This document shows positions 41,776 to 51,429 of a stretch of 64,000 nucleotides of DNA, one piece after another; the stretch's first letter is position 1; each line of letters starts with the position of its first letter. A program made the position numbers and the translations under genes. The notes beneath the pieces were generated by a model. It was not told the origin of the DNA. It saw only the letters and a list, made by a program, of their open reading frames with translations, and did not search any database. The stretch comes from Serripes groenlandicus (Eukaryota > Mollusca > Bivalvia > Cardiida > Cardiidae), in NCBI GenBank assembly GCA_031761405.1, contig JASEVX010000012.1, positions 22,685,723-22,749,722 on the forward strand, written 5' to 3'.

Positions 41776-41898
41776 ATATTTATAAATAATGAGCTACGTC
41801 ATCTCTGTGTAAGTCCTTTTGGAGTTTGCAGATGAAAAAATTTGGATTAAACTTCAACTTCCCATCTTCGACGGTAAGTCTTGTTTAATCATTCTATT
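41776..41898 (-). repeat. right inverted terminal repeat and right extremity of the DIRS element
   Basis: TAATGAGCTACGTCATCTCT pairs with the left repeat. GACGGTAAGTCTTGTTTAAT at the extremity pairs with the internal complementary region. Confidence 0.85.
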
Positions 41899-42180
41899 AA
41901 ATAATTATACTTTCATTAATAGAGATTTTATACCATATTTTTGTCAAGAAGTTTTCACAGTCGTCTGCTGCAGTTATGTTGTATGTGGGAAAGGGTTAAA
42001 GAACTACCCCCTTTATTTCCATATGTATTATCCAAGAAAGAATGAATCAATATGGTCGATGCTTTTGTTGATATTATTTTCGGTGGCGCATGAATGATTA
42101 AATTGCTGAAATATTACATGTCAAGTATTTTTGAAGATAGATCTAGGGCAGTCTGAAAAGTGCCGGCAAGATATTTCTGT

Positions 42181-42361
42181 CAGAGGTCCAGATAAGGAGG
42201 GGTTTGCAGCTCTTTTCCCCACAATATCTTTCTTACTATCCAACCAAATCCTATGTTGTAGGTACTCATTGAGAAGATTCTTTTGAGTACCCACAACATA
42301 GGGTTACCGAATAAAATAGAGGATTTTAGAGCAAGCAAAATGCACCTTATCTAGAGCTCTG
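42181..42361. mobile_element. CAGAGGTCC MITE, complete
   Basis: Ends CAGAGGTCCAGATAAGG and CCTTATCTAGAGCTCTG. Central part TACTCATTGAGAAGATTC and GAGTACCCACAACATAGGG. Confidence 0.8.
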
Positions 42362-42362
42362 T

Positions 42363-42930
42363 TTTGTGAAGCAAAAAATGGGCATGAAAGTTCTAGCATG
42401 TTTGGAAAAAATCAACCTTTGAGAGTTTGAAGAAATACATTTGTGTCACCTGTAAATGTCGGGTTGAGATTGACAGACGACAGATAAGTGATCCCCATCC
42501 CCATTTGTCTCTCTGCTATGAAAGAGAGGCCTAAGAGGGCCTTGAGGTCCTGGATCACTCACCTGAGAATGTGAAACTAAAGACAAGATCAATAAAAATA
42601 ATTTACAGGACATGAATTCATGCAATTTACGCCTTTACCAAAAACTTTAAAAATGGAAGAAATCATTTTCCCTGTTTGGCATTCAGGGTTGCGGTGTTAG
42701 CATTATGCCTGACTTGCAAATGTCAGGATAAATGGATGAGACATACAATATTTGAGGCTTCTGTTTTGTGTGTGCAAATTAGCTCTCAACACTCTTATCA
42801 ATACAAAAAAAATATCAAATAGTTTTTAAAAGTTGTGTTAAATGTGTTTGTCTGCAATTAGGAAAGGGATAAGGAAACATATATCTATTTCAAATCTAAA
42901 CATTACAACCAGAGTGCTTTGCTTTTTCCA
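42363..42930. other. mostly unassigned, with a tandem-core element 5' end
   Basis: GAGAGGCCTAAGAGGGCCTT then GATCACTCACCTGAGAATG at 42524-42580 matches the 5' end type of the tandem-core elements (compare 14969), but no core follows. A MITE right-end relic (AAAAGTTGTGTTAAATGTG … AGGAAAGGGATAA) is at 42824-42872. Confidence 0.45.
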
Positions 42931-42935
42931 AGAAA

Positions 42936-43216
42936 CAGTCCAACCTGTGTTTAAAGACCACCCATGATGTGTCTACAATGAAGACTCAGGTGAGGCTGAG
43001 TATATGCAAAATATCCCCATGAATATTCACTGTTCGCCTATGATTACTGTGGAACCTGTGTATAAAGACCACCCATGGAAACAAAACGGTATTTGTTCAC
43101 AGGTGGTCTTTAATTACAGGGTTATTTATGCAGAAAATGAGCAATTGGGAAATTAAAAGTGTGGTTGCTATAGACAGGGAACTTCTCAACAAAGGTGGTC
43201 TTTAGCATAGGTTTTA
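42936..43216. mobile_element. pogo-like non-autonomous elements with AAAGACCACC subterminal motif
   Basis: CAGTCCAACCTGTGTTTAAA then GACCACCC at the left, a second such start at 43045 (GGAACCTGTGTATAAAGACC), and GGTGGTCTTTAGCATAGGTT, TTACTGTA at the right. Terminal CAGT plus 'AACCT' is the style of pogo/Tigger (Tc1-mariner) ends. A shorter relative lies at 43810-43914. Confidence 0.5.
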
Positions 43217-43290
43217 CTGTACATAGAAAAAACCTGCAGCAGGTGACTGAAAAAATATGGAAAATCTCAATCTATGAAAGTGTTACTTAA

Positions 43291-43513
43291 CCCTTTCCCT
43301 CATACGACAATTCTGCAGCAGACGACTTTGAACTTATTTTTGTCAAAACATAGAAAATCTCCATAGTTGAATGGATAACCTATGACAGAAAGTGGAAAAT
43401 ATTGAGGCAAAAGGAGAAATTGCACGTTTTGTGCAATTTCTTCTTTTGTCACTATGTTTTCAAAAAGCTGTCTGCTGCAGAGGCGTCAGAAAGCGTCTAT
43501 ATGAGGGAAAGGG
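43291..43513. mobile_element. TTAA MITE, type A, nested in a type B copy
   Basis: TTAA 43287-43290 and TTAT 43514-43517. The flanks are MITE sequence too: GGAAAATCTCAATCTATGAA on the left and TAATTGAACGGTCTTGAAAA on the right, forming an outer copy from about 43225 to 43655. Confidence 0.85.
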
Positions 43514-43809
43514 TTATTAATAATTGAACGGTCTTGAAAAGTTTGTGGCAAAAGCCATAATTGTTCTTTTTGATCAGTTTCTTCTATTGCCACAATGCTA
43601 GCAAAAGTTGTCTCCTGCAAATGACTCAGAATACAAATTCATGTGAGAAATGGTTTAATTCAATTTGATAATCAAGAAAATTGAAATTTCTCAACATTGT
43701 AGTGTTTTGCTTTGCAATCAGGGAAAGACTGTCAATTTTGATTCAGGCAACACTTTTCTAAGCTTAGACCATTTCTGATGCTTCCGCAGCATTCAAAATT
43801 GAAATATAG

Positions 43810-43914
43810 TCAAACTTGTGCTAAAGACCACCTTTATTTAGCAATTCCCTGTCTATAAGACCAGATTGTTCTCTTAGAATCCCATAGGTAGTCTTTAAAC
43901 ACAGGTTGGACTGT
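43810..43914. mobile_element. 105-bp pogo-like MITE
   Basis: ATAGTCAAACTTGTGCTAAA then GACCACC at the left, and GTAGTCTTTAAACACAGGTT, GGACTGTA at the right form the inverted ends. TA lies at both borders. Confidence 0.55.
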
Positions 43915-43969
43915 ACTTTCCATTTTCCTGCTTGCGACTTCCATGGTCAGAGCTTTTAACAAGGGGCAT

Positions 43970-44103
43970 TTTTCAATTTATAAAATCCTGATTTGATAAT
44001 CAATCCCTACATTTTAAGTACCCACAACATAGGTTTTGGTTAAGCAATAAGAGAGATAATGTGGAGAAAAGACCAGTTTACTCCCCCTTATCTAGTCCTC
44101 TGC
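43970..44103. mobile_element. CAGAGGTCC MITE, inverted, partial
   Basis: AAGTACCCACAACATAGG … AGAGATAATGTGGAGAAAAG … CCTTATCTAGTCCTCTG. One terminus only. Confidence 0.6.
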
Positions 44104-44329
44104 ATGCTGGAATGTCCTTTAGCAAATGTGTGTTACTCCGCTCTGCAACAGACGACTTTAAAAACATTGTGACAAGCATTTCGAGTTATTTCTTCTTGTG
44201 TCACAATGATTTCGAACGTCAACTGATGCAGAGGCAATAAAATATCTAGAGACAAATATTGAAAAATATTTATAAACCTAATGGTTGTTTTTGAAACAAA
44301 CATAGGTCTCTGACATGGCATTTTTGAAG

Positions 44330-45010
44330 TAATTGTAATTCTGATAATGAATGTTCAAAACCATTTATGGCCAAGTTATATCAAACTGTGCAAGAGATTA
44401 GGCGAGGACTGGAGACAAAGTCATATGACCTTTGACCTCTGAGTGTGACCCTGACCGTAACCTTCAACTTAGCTGGTAGAGACATGCATTCTGCAAATTG
44501 TCTCAATATATATCGCGAATATTTGTGGTGATTTGTTTCCATTTTTTTAGAGATATGGAACGGACACAGAATACAGTCATGTGACCATTGTTGTTCAACA
44601 GATATGACAGAAACATGGGCTCTGCAAATCCTCTCAAAACGTTGAACATTTGTTGTGTAGTTTTTTTCAAAATCCTTCGAGCATTTCTATAGATATGGAG
44701 CAGACTCGGAAAGAAAAGTCAAATGATGTTTCACTACTCAGTGTGACTTTGATCTTCAGCTAAGCTGGCAGAAACATGCACTCTGCCCATCGTCTCAACA
44801 TGGTGATAATTTGTGGTGAGTTATTTGAAAATCCTTAAAGTGGTTCAAGAGATATTTAGCAGACACGAAAAAGTTCCATATGGCCTTCATCTTTAACTGA
44901 GCTGGCAAAAACACATTCAGCATCAGTTACTCAGTACATCTTCTCAATATGGTGAACTTAAAATTTGAGCTACTTCAAAGTCCTTTAAGGGGTTAAAAAG
45001 TTATGGACTG
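44330..45010. repeat. diverged tandem repeat of about 170 bp
   Basis: Units share GAGATATGGA(A/G)C(G/A)GAC, CTCAGTGTGAC, TTCA(A/G)CTTAGCTGG and GACATGCA(T/C)TCTGC(A/C). Four units are recognisable. A MITE relic (44137-44240) precedes them. Confidence 0.55.
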
Positions 45011-45213
45011 GACACAATTTATGACAGACAGAACAACCCATGCAGTAACAATCTATTTCTCTCCCGTAACATGAGGAAAGAGAGTTTTAAACATTGTGGC
45101 AAAAGCTTGTCAAATGTCGTCTGCTACAGATGCATCAATATGTGTTTTCAGGTTGGAAAACGTTTTAAAAACTTTCTAGAGATTTTTTCATTCCATTTTT
45201 CAAAGCATCTTTA

Positions 45214-45436
45214 CCCTTTCCCTCATACGACAATTCTGCAGCAGACGACTTTGAACACATTTTGTCAAAAAATAGAAAATCTCTATAATTGAATGGCTAA
45301 CCTATGACTTAAGGTAGGAAACATTGTGTCAAAAGGAGAAATTGCTCGTTTTGAGCAATTTCTTCTTTCGTCACTATGTTTTCAAAAAGCCGTCTGCTAC
45401 AGAGGCATCAGCAAGCGTCTATATGAGGGAAAGGGT
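45214..45436. mobile_element. TTAA MITE, type A
   Basis: Complete copy (CCCTTTCCCTCATACGAC … TATATGAGGGAAAGGG), but the flanks read TTTA and TAAA rather than TTAA. Confidence 0.85.
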
Positions 45437-45599
45437 AAAGATGCCTCTAAAATGAGCATATCAAGTTATACCTTTAGTTCCCACATCCATCGTTATCTTC
45501 TGTTCTGAGGTATTTCAGGTGAAAAGTAATTAAAACATTCACAGCTTTGTTAGAAGCAAGGTTTTAGATAATACAATTAACATGTAATAAAATAAAATT

Positions 45600-46145
45600 T
45601 TCCACTGCTTGAAGTGAGATGAGAGATTGTCTAATGGATAAAACTCCTGATTTCTTGACTTCTGTATTGTAACCTGATGTCACTGTTACAAATGTAAATT
45701 TACACCTTTGCAGCAGAAATGTTTTGAAAACATTGTGGGAAAAAGAGAAATTGCTCATAATCTTTACCTTCAGTTATGCAAGATTCATTTACCATAATAC
45801 AATAGAATCTTAGAATCTTATACTACTTGAAGTAAGAGGAGAAAATGTCTAATGGTTAATTCTTTATTTCTTCAGATGTAAAAGATAAAATTAAACACCT
45901 TTGCAGCAGACATCGTTTAAAATCATTGTGGGAAAAAGAAATTAAATTGCTCAAAATTTGGTAGAACATATAAGTATAAAGATTCAGTTACCATAACACA
46001 ATAGAATCTTATACTGCTTGAAGTAAGAGGAGAGAATGTCTAATGGTTGATTCTTTATATCTTCAGATGTAAAAGATAAAATTGAACACCTTTGCAGCAG
46101 ACAACTTCTGAAAACATTGTGGGAAAAAGAATAATTGCTTATTTT
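45600..46145. repeat. three diverged tandem units of about 190-217 bp containing a MITE piece
   Basis: CTGCTTGAAGTGAGATGAGA at about 45604, CTACTTGAAGTAAGAGG at about 45821 and CTGCTTGAAGTAAGAGGAGA at about 46013 start units that each end in CACCTTTGCAGCAGA…GAAAACATTGTGGGAAAAAG, a TTAA MITE left-arm fragment. A MITE relic has been amplified together with neighbouring unique DNA. Confidence 0.65.
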
Positions 46146-46165
46146 ATTATGATTTTTTTTGCAGA

Positions 46166-46410
46166 TTCCCAGTAGCTCAGTTAGTAGGGATGCTGGCTGT
46201 CAATCCAGGGGTTGTGAGTTCGAACCCAAGCTCGCCTCACATTCTTTCTGATGTTTGACAAAAGTAAATTTTTGCATCAACAGTCATTCATTCCCCTTCC
46301 ACAATGGGCTATGTTGAAAAGCAGCCAGTTGCTTGGAAAGACTGTTGTGTGGAGTACTGATGTGAGAGAGCCAGGAAGTACATGGGTAGGTGAACTGTCC
46401 ACTGCGATAC
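46166..46410 (+). mobile_element. tRNA-derived SINE, 3'-truncated
   Basis: The head has A box TAGCTCAGTTAGTAG and B box GAGTTCGAACC. The body GCAGCCAGTTGCTTGGAAAG and TGTGGAGTACTGATGTGAG matches 36042-36207. It breaks off after CCACTGCGATACAAGAG without the usual tail. Confidence 0.78.
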
Positions 46411-46643
46411 AAGAGAAAAATTTTTCATTTTCAATTTCTGACAATATTTTCAAAGCCTGCTTATTTTGTCTGCATCAGAGCAAGTTAATACTAATTAGGA
46501 ACTCCAATGAAATCTCTCGTAGCAGTCACCTATGTTAAGCAGCCACTTGAAGATACACCAAAAGATTATTTTTTTTCTTTATTTGACCTGTACCAAGCAG
46601 TCACACATGTTCAGCAGCCTAGTTTTGACTCTCCCCTGCTTAA

Positions 46644-46795
46644 CCCTTTCCCTCATATAGACGCTTTCTGACGCCTCTGCAGCAGACGGCTATTTGAAAC
46701 ATAGTGACAAAAGAAGAAATTGCTCAAAACGAGCAATTTCTCCTTTTGCTACAATGTTTTCTACTTTTAGTCATATAGGTTAGCCATTCAATTAT
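46644..46795. mobile_element. TTAA MITE, type A, 3'-truncated
   Basis: TTAA 46640-46643. Near-consensus left arm and centre (GAAATTGCTCAAAACGAGCA), ending at CATTCAATTATATTCC. Confidence 0.8.
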
Positions 46796-47011
46796 ATTCC
46801 AACCTGCAAACACATATTGATGCATGATTTATGAGATCTATGGCTTAGCAATTGTACAAAAGAAAACTAATTTTTTCCCAATTTAATACAAGATCTCCTG
46901 AAACTCAGAAAACAAGAAATACCGCAATGCGACGAAAACCAGGTTCTCAATGATTGACAGAAGACCTTCAGCCTGTGTTTTGAGAATTAGAATTAGCTTC
47001 TTTGTTGAATG

Positions 47012-47044
47012 TTGTGTGTGTGTGTGTGTGTGTGTATGTGTGTG
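47012..47044 (+). repeat. (TG)n microsatellite
   Basis: About 14 TG repeats followed by TATGTGTGTG. Confidence 0.9.
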
Positions 47045-47114
47045 TAAAAGAACATGCCAAATGTAGAAAAAATGTTTCCATTTTAGGAACAGTTATATAC
47101 CATGTTTTAGTTAA

Positions 47115-47352
47115 CCCTTTCCCTCATATTTTAAGCTCTTCCTTGTTCACCACCAATTCTGCATACTTTGAACATATTTTGTCAAAAAATGGAAAATCTC
47201 TACAATTGAATGGATAACCTATGACTAAAAGTGGAAAACATTGTGGCAAAAGGGGAAATTGCTTGTTTTGAGCAATTTCTTCTTTTGTCACAATGTTTTC
47301 AAAAAGCTGTCTGCTGCAGAGGTATCAGAAAGCATCTATATGAGGAAAAGGG
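47115..47352. mobile_element. TTAA MITE, type A, with a 27-bp filler
   Basis: TTAA 47111-47114 and 47353-47356. The left arm lacks part of its CTGCAGCAG region and contains AAGCTCTTCCTTGTTCACCA followed by CCAATTC (47133-47159). The same 27 bases occur at 50633-50659. Confidence 0.85.
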
Positions 47353-47359
47353 TTAATAA

Positions 47360-47800
47360 ATGTATACTGTAACTAAAGAATTGAGTGTCAACTGCTTTTC
47401 TATTCTTAGTAACAGCAACCTTGACCTTGATCGTAGGGGCCCAAAACACAATCCCAAGAAAGGTCTCCAAAAACGCTTTCTACATTCCAAGTTTAGCTAC
47501 AATATGTCAACCGTAACAAAAGATATTCAGTTTCAACCATTTTCTATTTTTAGATACATCGACCTTGATCTTGACCCTAGGGGCTAATACTGCAATCCCA
47601 TGAAAGGTTTCAATGAATTCTATCTACATATCAAGTTTGGTTACAATATGTCAACTGTAACGCAAGATATTCAGTTTCAACTGTTTTTCTGTTTTAGTAA
47701 AAGTGACCATGGGTGATCCTAGGGGCCCCAAACGCAATCCCAGGGTTCCTTTCTGCATAGCAAGTTTAGTTACAATATGTCAACCGTAACTAAAGATATT
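47360..47800. repeat. tandem repeat of about 142 bp, three to four units
   Basis: ATATGTCAACCGTAACAAAA, GATATTCAGTTTCAACC, TTGACCCTAGGGG and CAATCCCA recur at about 47503, 47645 and 47787. Confidence 0.65.
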
Positions 47801-47847
47801 CTTTAACATAGGCGAGTTTGACAGAACAACGACATTGTCATGTTTAG

Positions 47848-48041
47848 TTCTTTCTAACACCTCTGCAGCAGACGACTTTTGATTAAATTGTGAAAAAAGT
47901 AGATTTTTTTCAAATGAGCAATTTCTCTTTTTGCCACAATGTTTACGACTTTATTTCAATAATTATTCCATCTTTTATATAAATTTTAAAATCTTTTGAC
48001 TAGAAGTCATCTACTGCAGATTTGTTATAATTGGGAAAGGG
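47848..48041. mobile_element. TTAA MITE, type B
   Basis: The left terminus is degraded (GTTCTTTCTAACACC). Right terminus ATTGGGAAAGGG, TTAA 48042-48045. Confidence 0.65.
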
Positions 48042-48261
48042 TTAAATATCAAAGATACCTCTTTTTTTCACAAAAATTATTAAGGTCTAAATTTCGCAAA
48101 ATCTGCCTTAAATCACATTTTACAAGTCACTATTTTCACAATTGAAAGGGCCCTGGCCCTTGTCACAAAGCAGTGTGAAAAAACACTGCAAGTGTGTTAC
48201 AGTATGACTATCTGTCTGATAGAAAATCAATTTACTTATCCAAATTAGCTTTAATGAGGCA

Positions 48262-48978
48262 ATCACACCGGCCCAAATGAGCTTTCGTTTGTATACGAAA
48301 GTGGTTTGATTTTTTAAACTAGCCAAATGTCCCTCCAAATGTGTTTTCCCCAATTTATCACCGAATGCTTTCCGTTTGCTTTCCGAATGTTTTCAGTATG
48401 GTTTCAGAATGGTTTCAGAATAGACCGAATACTTCCTGCATGTTGACTTTGAAAGGTTTCCTTTCCAAACGCTTTCAGAATGCTTTCAGAACACGGCGAA
48501 TCAACCTAGAATGGACCAAACTCTTTCCGAAAGACTTCACTGGCATTCTGAAAGCGTTCGGAAAGGATTCGTCATTTTCTATGTCCATTCGGGGTGTTCG
48601 GTAGGCATACGGAACATACTGTGCTTTCTGGAAGTGTACAAGCAGTTCGGAAAATGTTCTGAAAGAATAACGGAAGGGTTCTGGCTATTCGTTATACATT
48701 TGGCGGCATAAATGAAAATTAAACGGAAAGAAATCTGAAAACGTTCGGAAAGCATTTGTCATGTTCTAGGTCCATTCGCGGTGTTCGGAAAGCATACGAA
48801 ACCCAGCACCTCCAAATTTTTATCCGAATGAACCAAGAACTAGACGCATGCTTCCCGAAAGTTTTCTGTACATGCCGTATGCTCCTAGAATGCTTTCTGA
48901 ATACTTCCTTCGTTCGCTCCCCAAACACTCAAATTCCTATTCGAGGAACAAATGGAAAAGCATTTGGCCCAATATGAT
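48262..48978. mobile_element. non-autonomous DNA element with TTCCGAA subterminal arrays
   Basis: Imperfect inverted ends ATCACACCGGCCCAAATGAG and (complement of the right) ATCATATTGGGCCAAATGCT. In between, TTTCCGAATG/CATTCGGAAA and TTTCAGAATG words recur at 10-25 bp spacing, one orientation prevailing in each half. The open frames here are products of these words. Superfamily not assigned. Confidence 0.6.
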
Positions 48979-49316
48979 CGGGCTTTAAATCGCAATTGCA
49001 AATTTACTAAATGAAAAGCTATAAAGGTCCCTTTCCAATTTCTGGATAAAAAGAATGATACTTCTTCGATAGATAAATCTCTTATTTCAGGAAAAAGGTC
49101 CTGAATATTTTACCCACTAATGCACATAAATATGATACTAAACAGAGGTTGAGAACTTAAATGCCATTGAAATTTTCCTGCTATTTGAAAATTGTAAAAG
49201 CCGAAGACACATTGAGTGTGTCAATAATGATTTTTGTCTGTCTAGACCTGCTGATGGTGAATAATAAATACCAGGGAACAGCAGCTCTTCTTTATAAGAA
49301 CTAGAGATAGTCTCTA
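48979..49316. other. no recognised feature
   Basis: AT-rich DNA without recognisable repeats or exons. Confidence 0.4.
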
Positions 49317-49320
49317 TTAA

Positions 49321-49542
49321 CCCTTTCCCTCATACGACAATTCTGCAGCAGACGACTTTGAACGTATTTTGTCAAAACATAGAAAATCTCCATAATTGAA
49401 TGGATAACCTATGACCAAAAGTGGAAAACATTGTGGCAAAAGGAGAAATTGCACGTTTTGTGCAATTTCTTCTTTTGTCACTATGTTTTTAAAAAGCCGT
49501 CTGCTGCGGAGGCGTCAGAAAGCATCTATATGAGGGAAAGGG
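49321..49542. mobile_element. TTAA MITE, type A
   Basis: TTAA 49317-49320 and 49543-49546. Full length with centre GAAATTGCACGTTTTGTGCA. Confidence 0.92.
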
Positions 49543-49637
49543 TTAACACTTTCCCACATGTATCATCCCTGCAGACTTAAGTCTAAGGACTTGGAAAACT
49601 TTGAGTCAAAAATCTCAATAAACAAAAGAATAGTTAA

Positions 49638-49860
49638 CCCTTTTCCCTCATACGACAATTCTGCAGCAGACGACTTTGAACATATTTTGACAAAAAATGG
49701 AAAATCTCTATAATTAAATGGATAACCTATGACTTAAAGTGGAAAACATTGTGGCAAAAGGAGAAATTGCTCGTTCTGAGCAATTTCCTCTTTTGTCACT
49801 ATGTTTTCAAAAAGCCGTCTGCTGCAGAGGCGTCAGAAAGCGTCTATATAAGGGTAAAGG
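49638..49860. mobile_element. TTAA MITE, type A, in a type B remnant
   Basis: TTAA 49634-49637 and 49861-49864. The left flank (ACTTTCCCACATGTATC … TCAATAAACAAAAGAATAG) is a type B left arm, and AATCTCAATAAACAAAAGAA recurs at 50120. Confidence 0.88.
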
Positions 49861-49866
49861 TTAAGG

Positions 49867-50062
49867 ACTAGATAAGGAGTCGTAAACTGGTCTCTACCAC
49901 ACAACATCTATCTTATTACACAACCAGCTCTATTTTGTGGGTACCTGTAATAAAAAGAATCGTCTTACACTGAGACGATTCTTTCGAGTACCCACAACAT
50001 AGGTTTTGGATGTCAAGTGAAGATTTTAGAACATGCAAAATGACCCTTATCTAGAGCTTTCC
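49867..50062. mobile_element. CAGAGGTCC MITE with 12-bp central hairpin
   Basis: GGACTAGATAAGGAGTCG … GAATCGTCTTACACTGAGAC, GATTCTTTCGAGTACCC … CCTTATCTAGAGCTTT. The central GAATCGTCT/AGACGATTC hairpin is well preserved while both termini are mutated. Confidence 0.65.
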
Positions 50063-50225
50063 GACATATAACATACCTGTAGTTGAGGACACAGAAAACT
50101 TTTCGTCAACAATATTTAAAAATCTCAATAAACAAAAGAATAGTTATGAAGATAATTAAAAGCATTTTGGCAAAATTCGATCAATTTGAAATTGACCATT
50201 ATGCCACACTGTTTTCAAATGTTGA

Positions 50226-50277
50226 CAGATGTGTCAAAGAGAGACAGAGGGAGATAGACAGAGAGAAAGAGATAGAG

Positions 50278-50327
<50 letters not shown>

Positions 50328-50391
50328 TCAGAGAAAGAGAGAGAAAGAGACAGACAGACAGATGGACAGGCAGGCAGTCAGTCAAACATAC

Positions 50392-50423
<32 letters not shown>

Positions 50424-50506
50424 TGTGTGAGAGAAACAGACAGACAGGCATTCAGACAGAGAGAGAGAGAGTGTGTGAGAGAAACAGACAGACAGGCATT
50501 CAGACA

Positions 50507-50537
<31 letters not shown>

Positions 50538-50600
50538 TGAGACAGACGGTCAAACAGACATACAGACAGACAGACAGGCAGCATACGGACAGACAAAGTC
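50226..50600 (+). repeat. compound (AG)n, (TA)n, (ACAG)n microsatellite
   Basis: GA-rich purine tract with (TA)n at 50279-50295 and a duplicated 67-bp segment (GTGTGTGAGAGAAACAGACA … GCATTCAGACAGAGAGAGAG). Long open frames on both strands come from the repeat. Confidence 0.92.
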
Positions 50601-50725
50601 ACATATAGCAGGATAAATGTTACATTTTATTAAAGCTCTTCCTTGTTCACCACCAATTCAATTTTAAAGCATTCTTCAAAATATAACCAAAGCCAACTGG
50701 AAACTATGGACAAATTTTTCATTAA

Positions 50726-50950
50726 CCCTTTTCCTCATATAGACGCTTTCTGATTCTTCTGCAGCAGACGGCTTTTTGAAAACATAGTAACAAAAGAAGA
50801 AATTGCACCAAACATGCAATTTCTCCTTTTGCCACAATGTTTTCCACTTTTTGTCATAGGTTATTATCCATTCAATTATGGAGATTTTCTATTTTTTGAC
50901 AAAATATGTTCAAAGTCGTCTGCTGCAGAATTGCCGCATGAGGGAAAGGG
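50726..50950. mobile_element. TTAA MITE, type A
   Basis: TTAA 50722-50725 and 50951-50954. Full length with a duplicated TTA in the GGTTATTATCC segment. Confidence 0.92.
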
Positions 50951-51239
50951 TTAAAAAAGAGAAAGTTTTTGTTTTGTTTCTCCTTCCTTTGGTAAAGTAC
51001 CCTGCAATTAGAGTTGTGATCAATCCAGTTTAAATTAGACAAGAGTCTATAATTATATCTTAAGGACCTCCTAATTGAACATCTTGTTTAAAATCAATTG
51101 ACCAGTTTCCTCATTTGCCCATCTGATAACTACCAGCCTGCCCGGGGGAAACACATCTGTCAAATAAATGGACTTATTCATATCAAAATTAATGCCAAGT
51201 AATTAGAAAATAAAACAGACGCTTGCAAAAAGTTATTTA

Positions 51240-51428
51240 ACCTTCCCTCATATAGACGCTATCTGACGCCTCTGCAGCAGACGTCTTTTTGAAAACATAA
51301 TGGCAAATGAAGAAATTGCTCAAAACGAGCAATTTCTCCTTTTGCCACAATGTTTTCCACTTTTAGTCATAGGTTATCCATTCAATTATTGAGATTTTCC
51401 ATTTTTTGACAAAATATGTTCAAAGTAA
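51240..51428. mobile_element. TTAA MITE, type A, 3'-truncated
   Basis: TTAA 51236-51239. It ends at ATGTTCAAAGTAAG instead of continuing to the right subterminal CTGCAG motif. Confidence 0.82.
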
Positions 51429-51429
51429 G

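Larger units (their letters stand above)
36338..41898 (+). mobile_element. DIRS-like tyrosine-recombinase retrotransposon, decayed
   Basis: Inverted terminal repeats lie at 36337-36410 and 41776-41835 (GAGCTACGTCATCTCTGTG on the right, its complement on the left). An internal complementary region at 41570-41655 matches the left end with its first half and the right end (41846-41898) with its second half. That is the DIRS-1 architecture needed for replication through a circle. Inside are GAG-like, RT/RNase H and tyrosine recombinase remnants in the usual order. Net of two later insertions (37345-37926 and 38000-38494) the length is about 4.5 kb, within the DIRS range. Several stops and frameshifts show it is dead. 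Confidence 0.9.
36027..41995. mobile_element. TTAA MITE split by a SINE and by the DIRS element
   Basis: The left terminus CCTTTCACCCTTGCA (after TCAA 36023-36026) is cut by the SINE at 36042, continues at 36208 through GATGCAGTAATGTGC … GAGCAATTTCGCATTTTGC, and is cut by the DIRS element. The right arm follows at 41899 (AAATAATTATACTTTCATTA … GTATGTGGGAAAGGG), with TTAA at 41996-41999. Confidence 0.75.

Noticed and set aside
48341..48977. Overlapping open frames rich in Phe, Arg and Ser
   Set aside because: They result from repeated TTTCCGAATG/CATTCGGAAA words of a non-coding DNA element.
50083..50608. Several long open frames on both strands
   Set aside because: They are translations of the GA/TA/ACAG microsatellite.
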